A DNA stretch of 23,385 nt from a virus (IMGVR_UViG_3300032224_000746:1-23385), one strand, 5' to 3'. Positions 8,172-15,363 are shown, counted from the stretch's first letter. Made by a program: numbers and translations. The notes: generated from the sequence alone by a model not told the origin.

Positions 8172-9659
8172 TTACTTCTTGTAAATATTGTTGAGAGCAT
8201 AGCGAAGTCGGTCTTCGGGAGCCATGCTGCCCAAATCGATCTCATCGCTCTCGAACTTCTCACGGACCACTGCAGCAGGAACCTTACCAGCGGGCATCTC
8301 TTCGAGTGCCTTAATGTATTCCGCCTGCTTGTCAACGGTCTCGCGAAGGACTGCCGTGCTCTCGTCAACCTTAGCGGTGACAAAGGCGGTAATCGCATCA
8401 GCAAGGTCGCGCTTAATAACGACCCCGTTGAAGTCCACATCATCGTCGGGAGCAGTAGCCTCAACAGCAACTGCTTCCTCGGTCTTTGCAGCCGTCTCTT
8501 CCTCTTCCGTGATTCCGAGCGCAGCAACCTGCTCATGAAGCGCCTTAAGTGCAGCCATGAACGCCTTAGCGTCCTTCTTAGCGATGCGAGCGCGATCAAC
8601 CTCTGCCTCAGGAGCAGCAGCCTCAACAGGCACTACTTCCTCGACAGGAGCCTCTACAGGAGCCTGCTCTTCCACAACGTCAGCGACGACGGGAGCCGCA
8701 GACTCGGTGGCGACGTTCTCTACCTGCTCAGCAGGTGCGTCAGCCTTGACGAGTTCCTCTGCCATAACCTCTCCATTCTCCTCGCTATCAATTGAGCGAG
8801 CGAGTACTGTTCCAAACGACGGAACCCACGAAGGGCGCGTCGTGTTGCTAATCTCCTTGAGAGCAATGCGCAGGAAACGAATCACCTGCTCACCAGTAGT
8901 CTCATCTCGGAGAACTTTATATTGAACACCGTCACCAGCGATCGACATTCCATACTGCTTGCCATTCTTAATTCTGCTATGCAGATAAAGGGCTGCAGGA
9001 TTTTCTGCGTCGAGGCGAACGGCTACGTTCAATCGATAGTCAGAATCGACAGAGCCAGAAACGACACTGCCGAGTTCGCGAAGCACGCCATCCTTTTGAT
9101 GGTGATCGAGGTAAGGGATTGGGTCACCCGCCGAAGCGCGCTGTTCAATCTGCTTTGCGAAGTCCTCGATTGCGGTTGTATCCATCTCAGTGCCATGCGA
9201 ATCTCGCTCTGGACCAGATGCTTGACCATAGATATAAAGACCGTCAGCGGTCTCTTCTGCTCGGTCAACTGGGATTGTAATCTTCCAGTGATTAGTGCTC
9301 AATTCATACTCCTCAGTTGAACGCTCAACGATCAACTTCTTAGGAATGATCCACAACTTACAAATGCCAAGAGGATCAATATCGCCCTTGACAACTTCGC
9401 AGCCTCGAGGACCATCATATTGAACGCAATTTGCGCAAAGAAGACCACTCTTTTGGAATGGGTTCTTATCTCCTGGACCATAATGTGCTCCATCAGGACC
9501 AGAGCCTTGATCAAATTTGCCATACTCTTCAACCATATCAGCATATAGTTCATACATGCCATCCTGACGCTTAGTCAATGGATAGATAGGATTTCCAATT
9601 GGTTCTTGAGAATCGCCGCTCATATCTTGGGAATTCATCATCCCGTTATCTTCTGCCAT
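8172..9659 (-). CDS. Prohead protease fused to acidic scaffold-like domain, with N-terminal 4-Cys motif
   Basis: This 495-residue protein has three parts. Residues about 75-100 carry Cys75, Cys78, Cys87 and Cys100 (CANC...GC...IDPLGIC), which could bind a metal or an iron-sulphur cluster. Residues about 125-290 resemble a herpes-type (assemblin-like) phage prohead protease: YIYGQASGPERDSHG, then YLDHHQKDG with candidate catalytic His186, and YGMSIAGDG with candidate nucleophile Ser239. Residues about 297-495 are Glu/Ala/Val-rich and then helical, like an internal scaffold. The protease would process scaffold and capsid inside the prohead. Location between portal and major capsid fits. The ribosome-binding site is weak and the gene starts 7 bases after portal ends, so coupling is likely. 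Confidence 0.8.
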   Translation of the reverse strand: MAEDNGMMNSQDMSGDSQEPIGNPIYPLTKRQDGMYELYADMVEEYGKFDQGSGPDGAHYGPGDKNPFQKSGLLCANCVQYDGPRGCEVVKGDIDPLGICKLWIIPKKLIVERSTEEYELSTNHWKITIPVDRAEETADGLYIYGQASGPERDSHGTEMDTTAIEDFAKQIEQRASAGDPIPYLDHHQKDGVLRELGSVVSGSVDSDYRLNVAVRLDAENPAALYLHSRIKNGKQYGMSIAGDGVQYKVLRDETTGEQVIRFLRIALKEISNTTRPSWVPSFGTVLARSIDSEENGEVMAEELVKADAPAEQVENVATESAAPVVADVVEEQAPVEAPVEEVVPVEAAAPEAEVDRARIAKKDAKAFMAALKALHEQVAALGITEEEETAAKTEEAVAVEATAPDDDVDFNGVVIKRDLADAITAFVTAKVDESTAVLRETVDKQAEYIKALEEMPAGKVPAAVVREKFESDEIDLGSMAPEDRLRYALNNIYKK

Positions 9660-9666
9660 CTAGTGC

Positions 9667-10908
9667 CTAACCCTTCATCGGGGTAGTAGCGCCAGTCTTG
9701 GATGAGAGAATTGCTTGCGCGGCGCTATCAACATCTGCTACTGGCATTAAGCCAAGAGGAGTTGAGAGCGAAGCAATATCTCCACCATCGATCGGCGGAA
9801 GACCCAGTTTATTACGTACATAATTGATCGTGTAGATGCCGTGTGTCAAGCCCTTGATGTACATATCCATCTGTGCTGACTCATCACGATAGTCAACTTC
9901 GGAATGCTGGAATAGCACATCCTTAATATTGAAGATCGTATAGAGAAGATGCTCACTCATTACCTCTTCGACGATTGCCTGTAATGGCTTGATCGTCTCA
10001 GATCGGAATGTCTTGTCATTCTCTGCGGACTGTGATCGGTTTGCGCTCTCAGACGTTCCACCCAACTTAGTATAGGGAAGGTCATAGACTGCAAGGATCT
10101 CCATGGTCAACTGCTTACGACCCTCAATGAACTGCATTTCTGCAGGAGAGGAGACCGACTTGCTCACATCGACATCGCCCTCTAGGAGCAATGGCTTATG
10201 GGCATTTGCAGCCGACGTGTATTCCTTCTTAAGGAACTCACGGTTGCGCTCAACTTCCTCACGGGAAGCATTACGCATATTGAAGACAATACCAGTCTGC
10301 GCGGAGTTTGCAAAGAACGCCTCGTTGTAGGTCTGTGCAAACAGATCCTGAGCAACCGTTGAAGTCAACGACTCTAGTGGGCTAAGCCCATAAAGATCAT
10401 TGTCTGGCGCTGCAAACTTAAAGTGTACAAACTCAGTTGGTTCGTACTGGGTTTCAATACCAGTCTTTACATTGCGGACAATGTACGAAGTAACTTCGCG
10501 TGTATTTCGGTCCACGACAATATTGACGCTCGATGGAGCGACACGGATCATCTGAAACGGCACACCATTGCGTGCTGGCAGTAGATACCAGTAGGCATCA
10601 CCGTAGACCAAAAGGTCTCGGTATGTCTCGCGAAGAAGAGAGATAGCGTTTGATCGCTGCAAAATCTCTTCGACCTTTGTCGCAGATCGCTCATTGAGCG
10701 GCTTTGATCGGTCACGAGGAACGAATTGAAAACCAGATGCAACAGCGGTGCGAGCAATCTTATCGACTACTGACCGCACAATTGGATGCTGGCGATACAT
10801 GTTTGTATATGTTGCCCAGGACTTTGCTGGGGTTTCTCGAAAATTGTCACCAGTAATAGAAACAATATTCGAAGCGCGCTCAACCTTGACCGCTTTAGTC
10901 TTCGCCAT
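9667..10908 (-). CDS. Portal protein (HK97-like)
   Basis: The product is 413 residues from the ATG at 10908, which has AAGGAGG six bases upstream; an in-frame upstream ATG has no such site. Portal dodecamers form the DNA entry vertex and dock terminase and connector. Diagnostic stretches are HPIVRSVVDKIARTAVASGF near the N-terminus, VYGDAYWYLLPARNGVP, EFVHFKFAAPDNDLYGLSPL and YTINYVRNKLGLPPIDGGD near the C-terminus. These are typical of the HK97-type portal family, and length is normal. It overlaps the upstream zinc-ribbon gene by 14 bases and precedes the protease-scaffold gene. Confidence 0.93.
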   Translation of the reverse strand: MAKTKAVKVERASNIVSITGDNFRETPAKSWATYTNMYRQHPIVRSVVDKIARTAVASGFQFVPRDRSKPLNERSATKVEEILQRSNAISLLRETYRDLLVYGDAYWYLLPARNGVPFQMIRVAPSSVNIVVDRNTREVTSYIVRNVKTGIETQYEPTEFVHFKFAAPDNDLYGLSPLESLTSTVAQDLFAQTYNEAFFANSAQTGIVFNMRNASREEVERNREFLKKEYTSAANAHKPLLLEGDVDVSKSVSSPAEMQFIEGRKQLTMEILAVYDLPYTKLGGTSESANRSQSAENDKTFRSETIKPLQAIVEEVMSEHLLYTIFNIKDVLFQHSEVDYRDESAQMDMYIKGLTHGIYTINYVRNKLGLPPIDGGDIASLSTPLGLMPVADVDSAAQAILSSKTGATTPMKG

Positions 10909-11110
10909 TCTCAGCCTCCTTGGACTTGCTTGAGATGAAGACGGCATCGCCGCTTCGCCACGTTACGGTCATAGCGCACTTGCGACAAGGACCGCTTACG
11001 CGACCATCAATCTCTCGGAATAGGTCTTTGAACTTAATGCGCAGAACTTTGTCGTCACCTTCAATCCCGAAAAGTGACCCGCAGTGCTGGCACTTCACAG
11101 GATTTGGCAT
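10895..11110 (-). CDS. Small zinc-ribbon protein
   Basis: The product is 71 residues with two CxxC knuckles, CQHC near residues 6-9 and CRKC near residue 46, the normal layout of a zinc ribbon. The ATG at 11110 has GGAAGG eight bases upstream; longer in-frame starts run into a low-complexity spacer and are not favoured. The C-terminus is charged (SSKSKEAENGED) and overlaps the portal start by 14 bases, which suggests translational coupling. Role unknown; short zinc-ribbon proteins near terminase and portal genes occur in many phages and may bind nucleic acid. Confidence 0.75.
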   Translation of the reverse strand: MPNPVKCQHCGSLFGIEGDDKVLRIKFKDLFREIDGRVSGPCRKCAMTVTWRSGDAVFISSKSKEAENGED

Positions 11111-11201
11111 ACATAGCCCTTCCATTAAGGTGCGTTGTGTGAGCGGGGGGAGGGGCAGCCTCAACCGTCGCCAGACAGGGACCCTCTGGGTATGTCTCCC
11201 G

Positions 11202-11253
11202 CCCACGTAAGGTTCCGCTGCCTACAAAGCGAGCAGACGGAAGTTGACGTGGG
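11202..11253 (-). promoter_or_regulatory. Long imperfect inverted repeat after the 48-residue gene
   Basis: Arms at 11202-11217 and 11238-11253 match at 13 of 16 positions (CCCACGT and TTCCG blocks) around a 20-base loop. It begins right after the stop codon of the upstream leftward gene, within a 144-base gap before the zinc-ribbon gene. There is no U-tract, so it may be a processing or stability hairpin, or a weak terminator. Confidence 0.5.
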
Positions 11254-11254
11254 A

Positions 11255-11401
11255 TTACTTCTTCTTTCCAGCAGCCTTACGCGCCTTATCAGCGCTTGCA
11301 AGAGCCATAGCAATCGCTTGCTTCTGGGGATGACCCTTCTTCATCTCGGCTGAGATGTTTGCAGAAACGGTCTTTGACGAATAGCCCTTCTTGAGTGGCA
11401 T
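11255..11401 (-). CDS. Small basic phage protein (MPLKKG type), unknown function
   Basis: The product is 48 residues: it opens MPLKKGYSSKTVSANISAEM and ends in a Lys-rich tail, with HPQKQAIAMALASADKARKA between. This belongs to a widespread set of tiny proteins in phages and bacteria recognised by MPLKKG-S-KTxSxNI and PQKQAxAIAL; I know of no established function. AAGGAG lies eight bases before the ATG, overlapping the end of the terminase gene. Lys/Arg content suggests nucleic acid binding (inference). Confidence 0.88.
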   Translation of the reverse strand: MPLKKGYSSKTVSANISAEMKKGHPQKQAIAMALASADKARKAAGKKK

Positions 11402-11413
11402 TCTTGTGACTCC

Positions 11414-12835
11414 TTACCAGGCGAAGTTAATCGCTGGTGACTTGCGCCCAACTCCGTAGAGTGCGAGCATTGCGGACCAATAGTAGTCATCGTGTTCGTT
11501 GTCTCGTGCTCGAAACAAGTAGTTCCCAGCCTCTGACTTGCGACGCTCGATAGAGTGGATCTCATGCAGTAGATCGCGATGCCGAGGCATGCGGATCTTA
11601 CCAGTCTGCAGATCGCTCTTGAACGACGTTGCCCAATTCTCTTTGAGTGCTTGGGTAAAGACAACAGGCTCGACGATTCCACCATGGGAAGCAACGAGAC
11701 GCTCTGCAATCACCGCGCCAACGCCAGTAGCGTCGACCGTGACCCGCAAGGGCTTGAGGTCTTTAATCAATTGCTCAAAGAACTGGACCTGCTTTTCGTA
11801 GTCGTCCTGAGTTTCGAAGGTCTTCACAATCGTCTTCACGTCAGTCTCCTCGTCGAGGTGAGCAACAGTGACAACGGTTTTGTCTACCTTTTTTGCAAGG
11901 TCGATACCAATGCAGTACTTAAGCGACGGGTCATAGGCTTTTCCCAGAAGTTCGTCATCGACGTTTTGGACGATGAGACCCCATGGGTAAAAGTTGACCG
12001 TCTCGTCAGCGAACGAGCACTCGTATTCCTGTCTGAAGGAGTCGATGCCCATATTGTTAAAGATTGACTTGATTGAATCAGTTCCCCAGCGGTTGACCCG
12101 CTCAGGTGTATCGTAATCGGCTGCTAGCGCCGTGCTCTCTGCGGGGTCGATCGACATGATCGAACACTCCCACCATGGAACGATATGAACTGAGTACTCA
12201 GGGTAACGAGCACGGTCGTTGGCGATCTCAAAGAACAAGCCGCTCTTACCGAGTGGCGTTGATACGATCGTGAGCCGTGAGTCACCGCGAGTAGTCGCAG
12301 GAATTGCTGCGTCATAGAGTTTCCGAGCGTCGCGAATGAACGCGAACTCATCGAAGTAGACATCCTTCTCTCCACCGCGCACTGCTGAAGACGCAGGCTG
12401 CGAGATCAGATAAGAGGTGTCTGGGTGGTTGTGGAGGCTGAACTCGAACTCAGCCGATGTGTAAATCGGCGCTCGGAATCCCGATAGTTCTGGGATAGAG
12501 AAGTAGAATTGCTTGGCGTAGTTAACCTTGTCAGAGGCTTCCTTCTGGTTAATCGAGACGTAGTTCACCTTCTTTGACCGATTGGTCAAGATGCGGTGCA
12601 GTCCCTCACCAGAGATGATGTACGAGAAGCCAATCTGTCGCGACTTGGCAACGAGACGGAACTTACTCTTGTCGTTCAGGAAGCGAATCTGATACGGTTC
12701 CAGTTTCGTCGGCATCCCCTTGGTCTCCGTCAGGAGTTCCAGGAAGAGCGACGGAGATTCCTTCAATAGCGCTGCCAACTGCTCCCGCGAGGGTTGCGAG
12801 CCGTGCAGTGTCAATTCCTCTGGATTCAAATACAT
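11414..12835 (-). CDS. terL: Terminase large subunit
   Basis: The DNA-packaging motor and headful or cohesive-end nuclease, 473 residues if read from 12835. The ATPase half has a Walker A-like KSRQIGFSY (residues 64-72), Walker B DVYFDEFAF (D158, D162, E163) and coupling motif STPLG (192-196). The nuclease half has acidic residues at GIDLA (D312), VDATG (D368) and HDDYYW (D449/D450), an RNase H-like set. The ATG at 12835 lacks a ribosome-binding site and overlaps the small subunit by 173 bases. An in-frame ATG at 12715 (residue 41) has GGAG nine bases upstream and a 53-base overlap, and may be the true start. It acts with the small subunit and portal. Confidence 0.95.
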   Translation of the reverse strand: MYLNPEELTLHGSQPSREQLAALLKESPSLFLELLTETKGMPTKLEPYQIRFLNDKSKFRLVAKSRQIGFSYIISGEGLHRILTNRSKKVNYVSINQKEASDKVNYAKQFYFSIPELSGFRAPIYTSAEFEFSLHNHPDTSYLISQPASSAVRGGEKDVYFDEFAFIRDARKLYDAAIPATTRGDSRLTIVSTPLGKSGLFFEIANDRARYPEYSVHIVPWWECSIMSIDPAESTALAADYDTPERVNRWGTDSIKSIFNNMGIDSFRQEYECSFADETVNFYPWGLIVQNVDDELLGKAYDPSLKYCIGIDLAKKVDKTVVTVAHLDEETDVKTIVKTFETQDDYEKQVQFFEQLIKDLKPLRVTVDATGVGAVIAERLVASHGGIVEPVVFTQALKENWATSFKSDLQTGKIRMPRHRDLLHEIHSIERRKSEAGNYLFRARDNEHDDYYWSAMLALYGVGRKSPAINFAW

Positions 12836-13232
12836 TTTGTATAAACGTCACGGCGTTCGGCACATCGTCGCCCTTCTCGTGCTTTTCCATCTGGAAACGG
12901 AGCGCGAGGAGTTCTTTGATGGTGCTGGAGCGCTGTGTCGCCTCCCGTGTTAGTTGCCCACCCGTAATCTCGTCGGCGAGTTGGGGGAGCAGGGCTTTGA
13001 GTTGGAGTGACAAGAAGATGTCGATGTCCTTCTCAAGCACGGGCTTTTCTTGACCACCGAGGACCCCAGACAGGTAGTTCCAGTCCTCGCGGGACAGGAA
13101 CGGAGCCAGTTTGTCTTTGAGCGCGTCCACGGAGACCGAATCGGTCTTTGGCTTGGTCCGCGCCCCCTTGGGTCGTCCTCGGTTTGCCGCGCCCACCGAG
13201 GCAGTCGCGGCACGCTTGGTTGTATCGGACAT
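12663..13232 (-). CDS. Terminase small subunit (putative)
   Basis: The product is 189 residues. A basic N-terminus (ANRGRPKGARTKPKTDSV, an AT-hook-like GRPKG) is followed by helical sequence (VDALKDKLAPFLSREDWNYL, DIFLSLQLKALLPQLADEI) and an acidic tail. Small terminase subunits recognise phage DNA and stimulate the large subunit; they vary greatly in sequence. The assignment rests on location immediately upstream of and overlapping terL, the basic DNA-binding-like N-terminus and helical core. It is the first leftward gene after the divergent control region. The ribosome-binding site is weak (GTAGAG). Confidence 0.7.
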   Translation of the reverse strand: MSDTTKRAATASVGAANRGRPKGARTKPKTDSVSVDALKDKLAPFLSREDWNYLSGVLGGQEKPVLEKDIDIFLSLQLKALLPQLADEITGGQLTREATQRSSTIKELLALRFQMEKHEKGDDVPNAVTFIQNVFESRGIDTARLATLAGAVGSAIEGISVALPGTPDGDQGDADETGTVSDSLPERQE

Positions 13233-13671
13233 CTGTGTGTCTCTACTTTCGTAAACGTTTTTTTAAAATTTTGACTCCCCCATCAGTTGTACCAGTCAGG
13301 CTGGTCAGCCAGGGGATAGCCGTAATTTTTTTTTAGACTTTCTTCCAGTTTAGCCTGGTAAGAATAGTCTTCCTACTCTATATGGGATTTAGGGTACTGA
13401 TTCGTCCTGATATTAAACATAGAGTATGACTTTTACCAAGGAGCACCCCAGTTTACCCTGTTTCGGCGTTTTTTTCATTTTCCTGCCAGTGCCTGCCAGT
13501 CTTTCTGGATTCTGCCAGTTTACCTAGGGTATGGGTAAAAAAGTTAGAAAACTGCATGTATTTCCTCACGCTACCAGCCCGAGATAAGGAAATAGGCGAT
13601 GGAGCGTATTTGAGGGTGGATTTTAGTGTGATTTTTCGCGGATTCTGCCCCTCGTGCGTGGGATTCTCTCT
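13233..13671. promoter_or_regulatory. Divergent intergenic region with CCAGTTTA / CTGCCAGT repeats
   Basis: No gene is seen here. It contains T runs near 13258-13272 and 13324-13334 and a set of related short repeats: CCAGTTTA followed by pyrimidine-rich sequence at 13345, 13448 and 13515, CTGCCAGT at 13483, 13493 and 13512, and the palindrome ACCAG-TCAGG-CTGGT at 13291-13305. TACTCTAT (13374-13381) is inverted at 13419-13426. This is AT-richer than either side and lies where leftward and rightward transcription diverge, so it probably holds promoters and operators, or a replication origin with iterons. I could not point to a convincing -35/-10 pair. Confidence 0.55.
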
Positions 13672-13703
13672 CTACGGGACGGGACGCGAAGCGTCCGCCG
13701 TAG
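13672..13703 (+). promoter_or_regulatory. Leader hairpin before the first rightward gene
   Basis: CTACGG and CCGTAG enclose an inner stem GGACGC-GAA-GCGTCC. It is followed by GGATACGGAAGGGG and the ATG, resembling the leader hairpin and AAGGGG site of several downstream genes, although element A itself is absent here. Confidence 0.6.
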
Positions 13704-13723
13704 GATACGGAAGGGGTACGGAT

Positions 13724-14512
13724 ATGATCGCAACGGATACGCGCACAATCGCAACGCTAGACGCGGCGGACGCGCTAGCCGTGCTAGCCGCTAGCGTATC
13801 GGCTAGCGCGCGCCTCGCCCTGCTAGGCACGGGGGACGCGGACGATATCGCGGCGGAAGCCTACGCCGCTTGGCTTACGGCGGGAAGCCCCGCCGCGTGG
13901 ACTATCGCGGATGCGATCCGCGCGGGCGTGGCTTCGCTTCGCCCTAGCCGCGAGGGGCTAACGGATGATGAGGGCGGGGACTACGGGTTAGCCGTCTACG
14001 CATCCGCTAGCACGGCGGACGGGCTTACAATCGGGGACGCTATGGATGCGATCCGCGAAGACGCTACGGGCTACGCCGTACGCACGGACGGCGTGCGGGG
14101 CTTCGCGGATGGCGCGCGCTTCGCTATCGTCTACGCGGCGGACGGGTACGATACGGACGGCGCAACCTATACGGACGCTAGCGGGGCTAGCGTCTACGGG
14201 ATGGACGCGATCCTAGCGGCGCGATCCGCCGCGCTTCGCGAGGATACGGCGGGGGAGCACGGGCAAGCCGCCGCCGCGCGAGGGGCTAAGAATCAAGCCG
14301 CTAGCGCGGGGACGGATGCCGCCGTAGCCGCCGCGTATCGGGCGGATGGCGGCGGCAAGGGCTACGCGGCACGGATCGCCGTAGCCCTCGGATGGCTTAG
14401 CGCGGACGCTACGGACGCGCAACGCCTCGCCGCTATGAATCGCGTACGGGTAGCCGTATCGCGGATGAATCGCCGCACGGACGGCGAGGATACGCATAGC
14501 GCGCGGGACTAG
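13724..14512 (+). CDS. Ala/Asp-rich protein, unknown; weak sigma-factor-like pattern
   Basis: The product is 262 residues from the ATG at 13724, chosen because GGAAGGGG lies upstream, just as before other rightward genes; longer in-frame starts lack this. About a third of residues are Ala, there is no Cys and very little Lys. Two stretches recall ECF-type sigma factors: GDADDIAAEAYAAWL followed by AAWTIADAIRAGVASLR (region 2-like), and near the C-terminus ARIAVALGWL then RVRVAVSRMNRR (region 4-like helix-turn-helix). The similarity is weak and judged by eye. Base use is extreme: many CTAG and GCTAGC words and almost no CAG or CTG. It leads the rightward array, fitting a regulator, but function is not established. 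Confidence 0.72.
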   Translation: MIATDTRTIATLDAADALAVLAASVSASARLALLGTGDADDIAAEAYAAWLTAGSPAAWTIADAIRAGVASLRPSREGLTDDEGGDYGLAVYASASTADGLTIGDAMDAIREDATGYAVRTDGVRGFADGARFAIVYAADGYDTDGATYTDASGASVYGMDAILAARSAALREDTAGEHGQAAAARGAKNQAASAGTDAAVAAAYRADGGGKGYAARIAVALGWLSADATDAQRLAAMNRVRVAVSRMNRRTDGEDTHSARD

Positions 14513-14763
14513 CCCTAGCGGGGAGGGGGACGCGCCCCCTCCCCTAGCGTAGCCGTGAAGCCCTTACCCGTAGCGGGTAGGGGCTTCATAGCGTCTAGGG
14601 GCTAGCGCGTAGCCGCCGCACGGATGGGCTAGCGTAGGGCTAGGAAGCCCGTAGGGACGCGATACGGGACGCGGCGCGGGATTGTAGCCCCTAGCCCTAG
14701 CGCGGGGCGTAGCGGGGCGCATACGCGGACGCGCCGCACGGCTTCGCATAATCCGCCGCATCC
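14513..14763 (+). terminator. Tandem strong hairpins and CTAG-rich noncoding stretch
   Basis: Right after the stop, GGGGAGGGGG-ACGCG-CCCCCTCCCC (14520-14544) forms a perfect 10-bp stem, flanked by CTAGCG on each side. A second stem at 14557-14587 pairs GAAGCCC...TACCCG with CGGGTA...GGGCTTC. No U-tract follows either. The remaining 175 bases hold no gene that I can support; they share the CTAG-rich, CAG/CTG-free composition of the preceding gene. Confidence 0.55.
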
Positions 14764-14851
14764 AAGTGTGTAATGATCGGGGATGGGTAGCAAGCCCGTA
14801 ATGATGTCGGTGGATAGTGGAGGGGCGGGATATACCCGCTCCCCGATAGTG
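14764..14851 (+). repeat. Cassette leader 1: elements B and A plus leader hairpin
   Basis: Element B (AAGTGTGTAATG) is at 14764-14775 and element A at 14792-14818 with central triplet ATG; their starts are 28 bases apart. A leader hairpin (GGGGCGGG with CCCGCTCCCC, 14822-14844) is bounded by TAGTG at 14815 and 14847. AAGGGG and the start codon follow. Confidence 0.85.
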
Positions 14852-14862
14852 TAAGGGGTGTA

Positions 14863-15051
14863 ATGATGAGCAAGGGTGATAAGGCGTTCGTGATCGCTAG
14901 CGTAGTGATCGGCGCAGCAGTAGGCACACACTTCGCGGATATTGTCGGCGGGATTGTCGGCGGATTCGCAGGGCTAGGCGCAGCGTGCGTAGCCTACGCA
15001 ATCGGGGATGAAGTCAATATGCGACTGGCGGAGCATTACCGCAAGGCGTAA
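14863..15051 (+). CDS. Small membrane-associated Gly-rich protein, unknown
   Basis: The product is 62 residues. Residues about 8-50 are hydrophobic and Gly/Ala-rich (FVIASVVIGAAVGTHFADIV, then GGIVGGFAGLGAACVAYAIG), enough for one or two short membrane helices with glycine-zipper spacing. The C-terminus is charged. Two adjacent ATGs (14863, 14866) follow AAGGGG; either may be used. It could be a small membrane-acting protein, for instance a superinfection-exclusion or holin-like peptide, but nothing specific supports that. Confidence 0.7.
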   Translation: MMSKGDKAFVIASVVIGAAVGTHFADIVGGIVGGFAGLGAACVAYAIGDEVNMRLAEHYRKA

Positions 15052-15059
15052 GGGTAGAC

Positions 15060-15093
15060 GGGACGGGTAGGGGTAGCATCCCCCTCCCGTCCC
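15060..15093 (+). terminator. GC-rich hairpin after gene
   Basis: GGGACGGG and GGGG pair with CCCC and CCCGTCCC around a six-base loop, a 12-bp stem with small bulges that starts 8 bases after the stop codon. No U-tract follows. Confidence 0.5.
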
Positions 15094-15105
15094 GCTACGC
15101 ATACC

Positions 15106-15159
15106 AAGTGTGTAATGGTCTAGGTTGGGGCTAAGCCCGTAATGATGTCGGTGGATAGT
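15106..15159 (+). repeat. Cassette leader 2: elements B and A with no gene following
   Basis: B is at 15106-15117 and A at 15133-15159 (triplet ATG), starts 27 bases apart. No ribosome-binding site and start codon follow; instead a strong hairpin comes 28 bases later and then the next leader. The stretch 15052-15363 between genes therefore contains two leaders and two hairpins but no supported gene. Confidence 0.82.
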
Positions 15160-15187
15160 GAGCCGCAATAAGAGCGGCGGGGCAAGG

Positions 15188-15216
15188 GTCTAGGGGGATA
15201 CGGATGCCCCCTAGAC
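15188..15216 (+). terminator. Perfect 10-bp hairpin in the gene-less cassette
   Basis: GTCTAGGGGG (15188-15197) pairs perfectly with CCCCCTAGAC (15207-15216) around a nine-base loop. It occupies the position of the hairpin that normally follows a gene, but here it directly follows element A. Confidence 0.5.
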
Positions 15217-15232
15217 GCACCCTATCCCGCAC

Positions 15233-15349
15233 CATTACGCACTTGCTTGCGATTCCGAACGCGCCTAAGTGTGTAATGATCGCGGATGGGGTGAAAGCCC
15301 GTAATGATGTCGGTGGATAGTGAGGGGTGGACGATCCATCCCCGTAGTG
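15233..15349 (+). repeat. Cassette leader 3: inverted arm, B, A and leader hairpin
   Basis: The inverted arm CATTACGCACTT (15233-15244) faces B (15267-15278) across 22 bases. A is at 15295-15321 (triplet ATG), 28 bases after B. The leader hairpin GGGGTGGA/TCCATCCCC (15324-15343, one bulged base) lies between TAGTG at 15318 and 15345. Confidence 0.85.
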
Positions 15350-15363
15350 CGAAGGGGTACGAT

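Noticed and set aside
13258-13272. T run near the small terminase start as an intrinsic terminator
   Set aside because: No GC-rich stem precedes it on either strand, so it is more likely part of an AT-rich control region.
13556-13723. Longer start of the 262-residue gene at 13556
   Set aside because: The extension covers a hairpin and AT-richer noncoding-like sequence, lacks a ribosome-binding site, and has quite different composition from the rest of the protein.
14213-14497. Antisense frames across the 13.7-19 kb region
   Set aside because: Many minus-strand frames are open because of the biased composition and repeated elements (recurring L-S-T-D-I-I-T-G-L), but they lack ribosome-binding sites and just translate the complement of element A or of the real genes.
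14792-14818. Element A as a standard sigma-70 promoter
   Set aside because: GGATAGT is only a partial -10 match and no TTGACA-like box lies at 16-18 bases; a dedicated polymerase or sigma factor remains possible, so I did not call a promoter.
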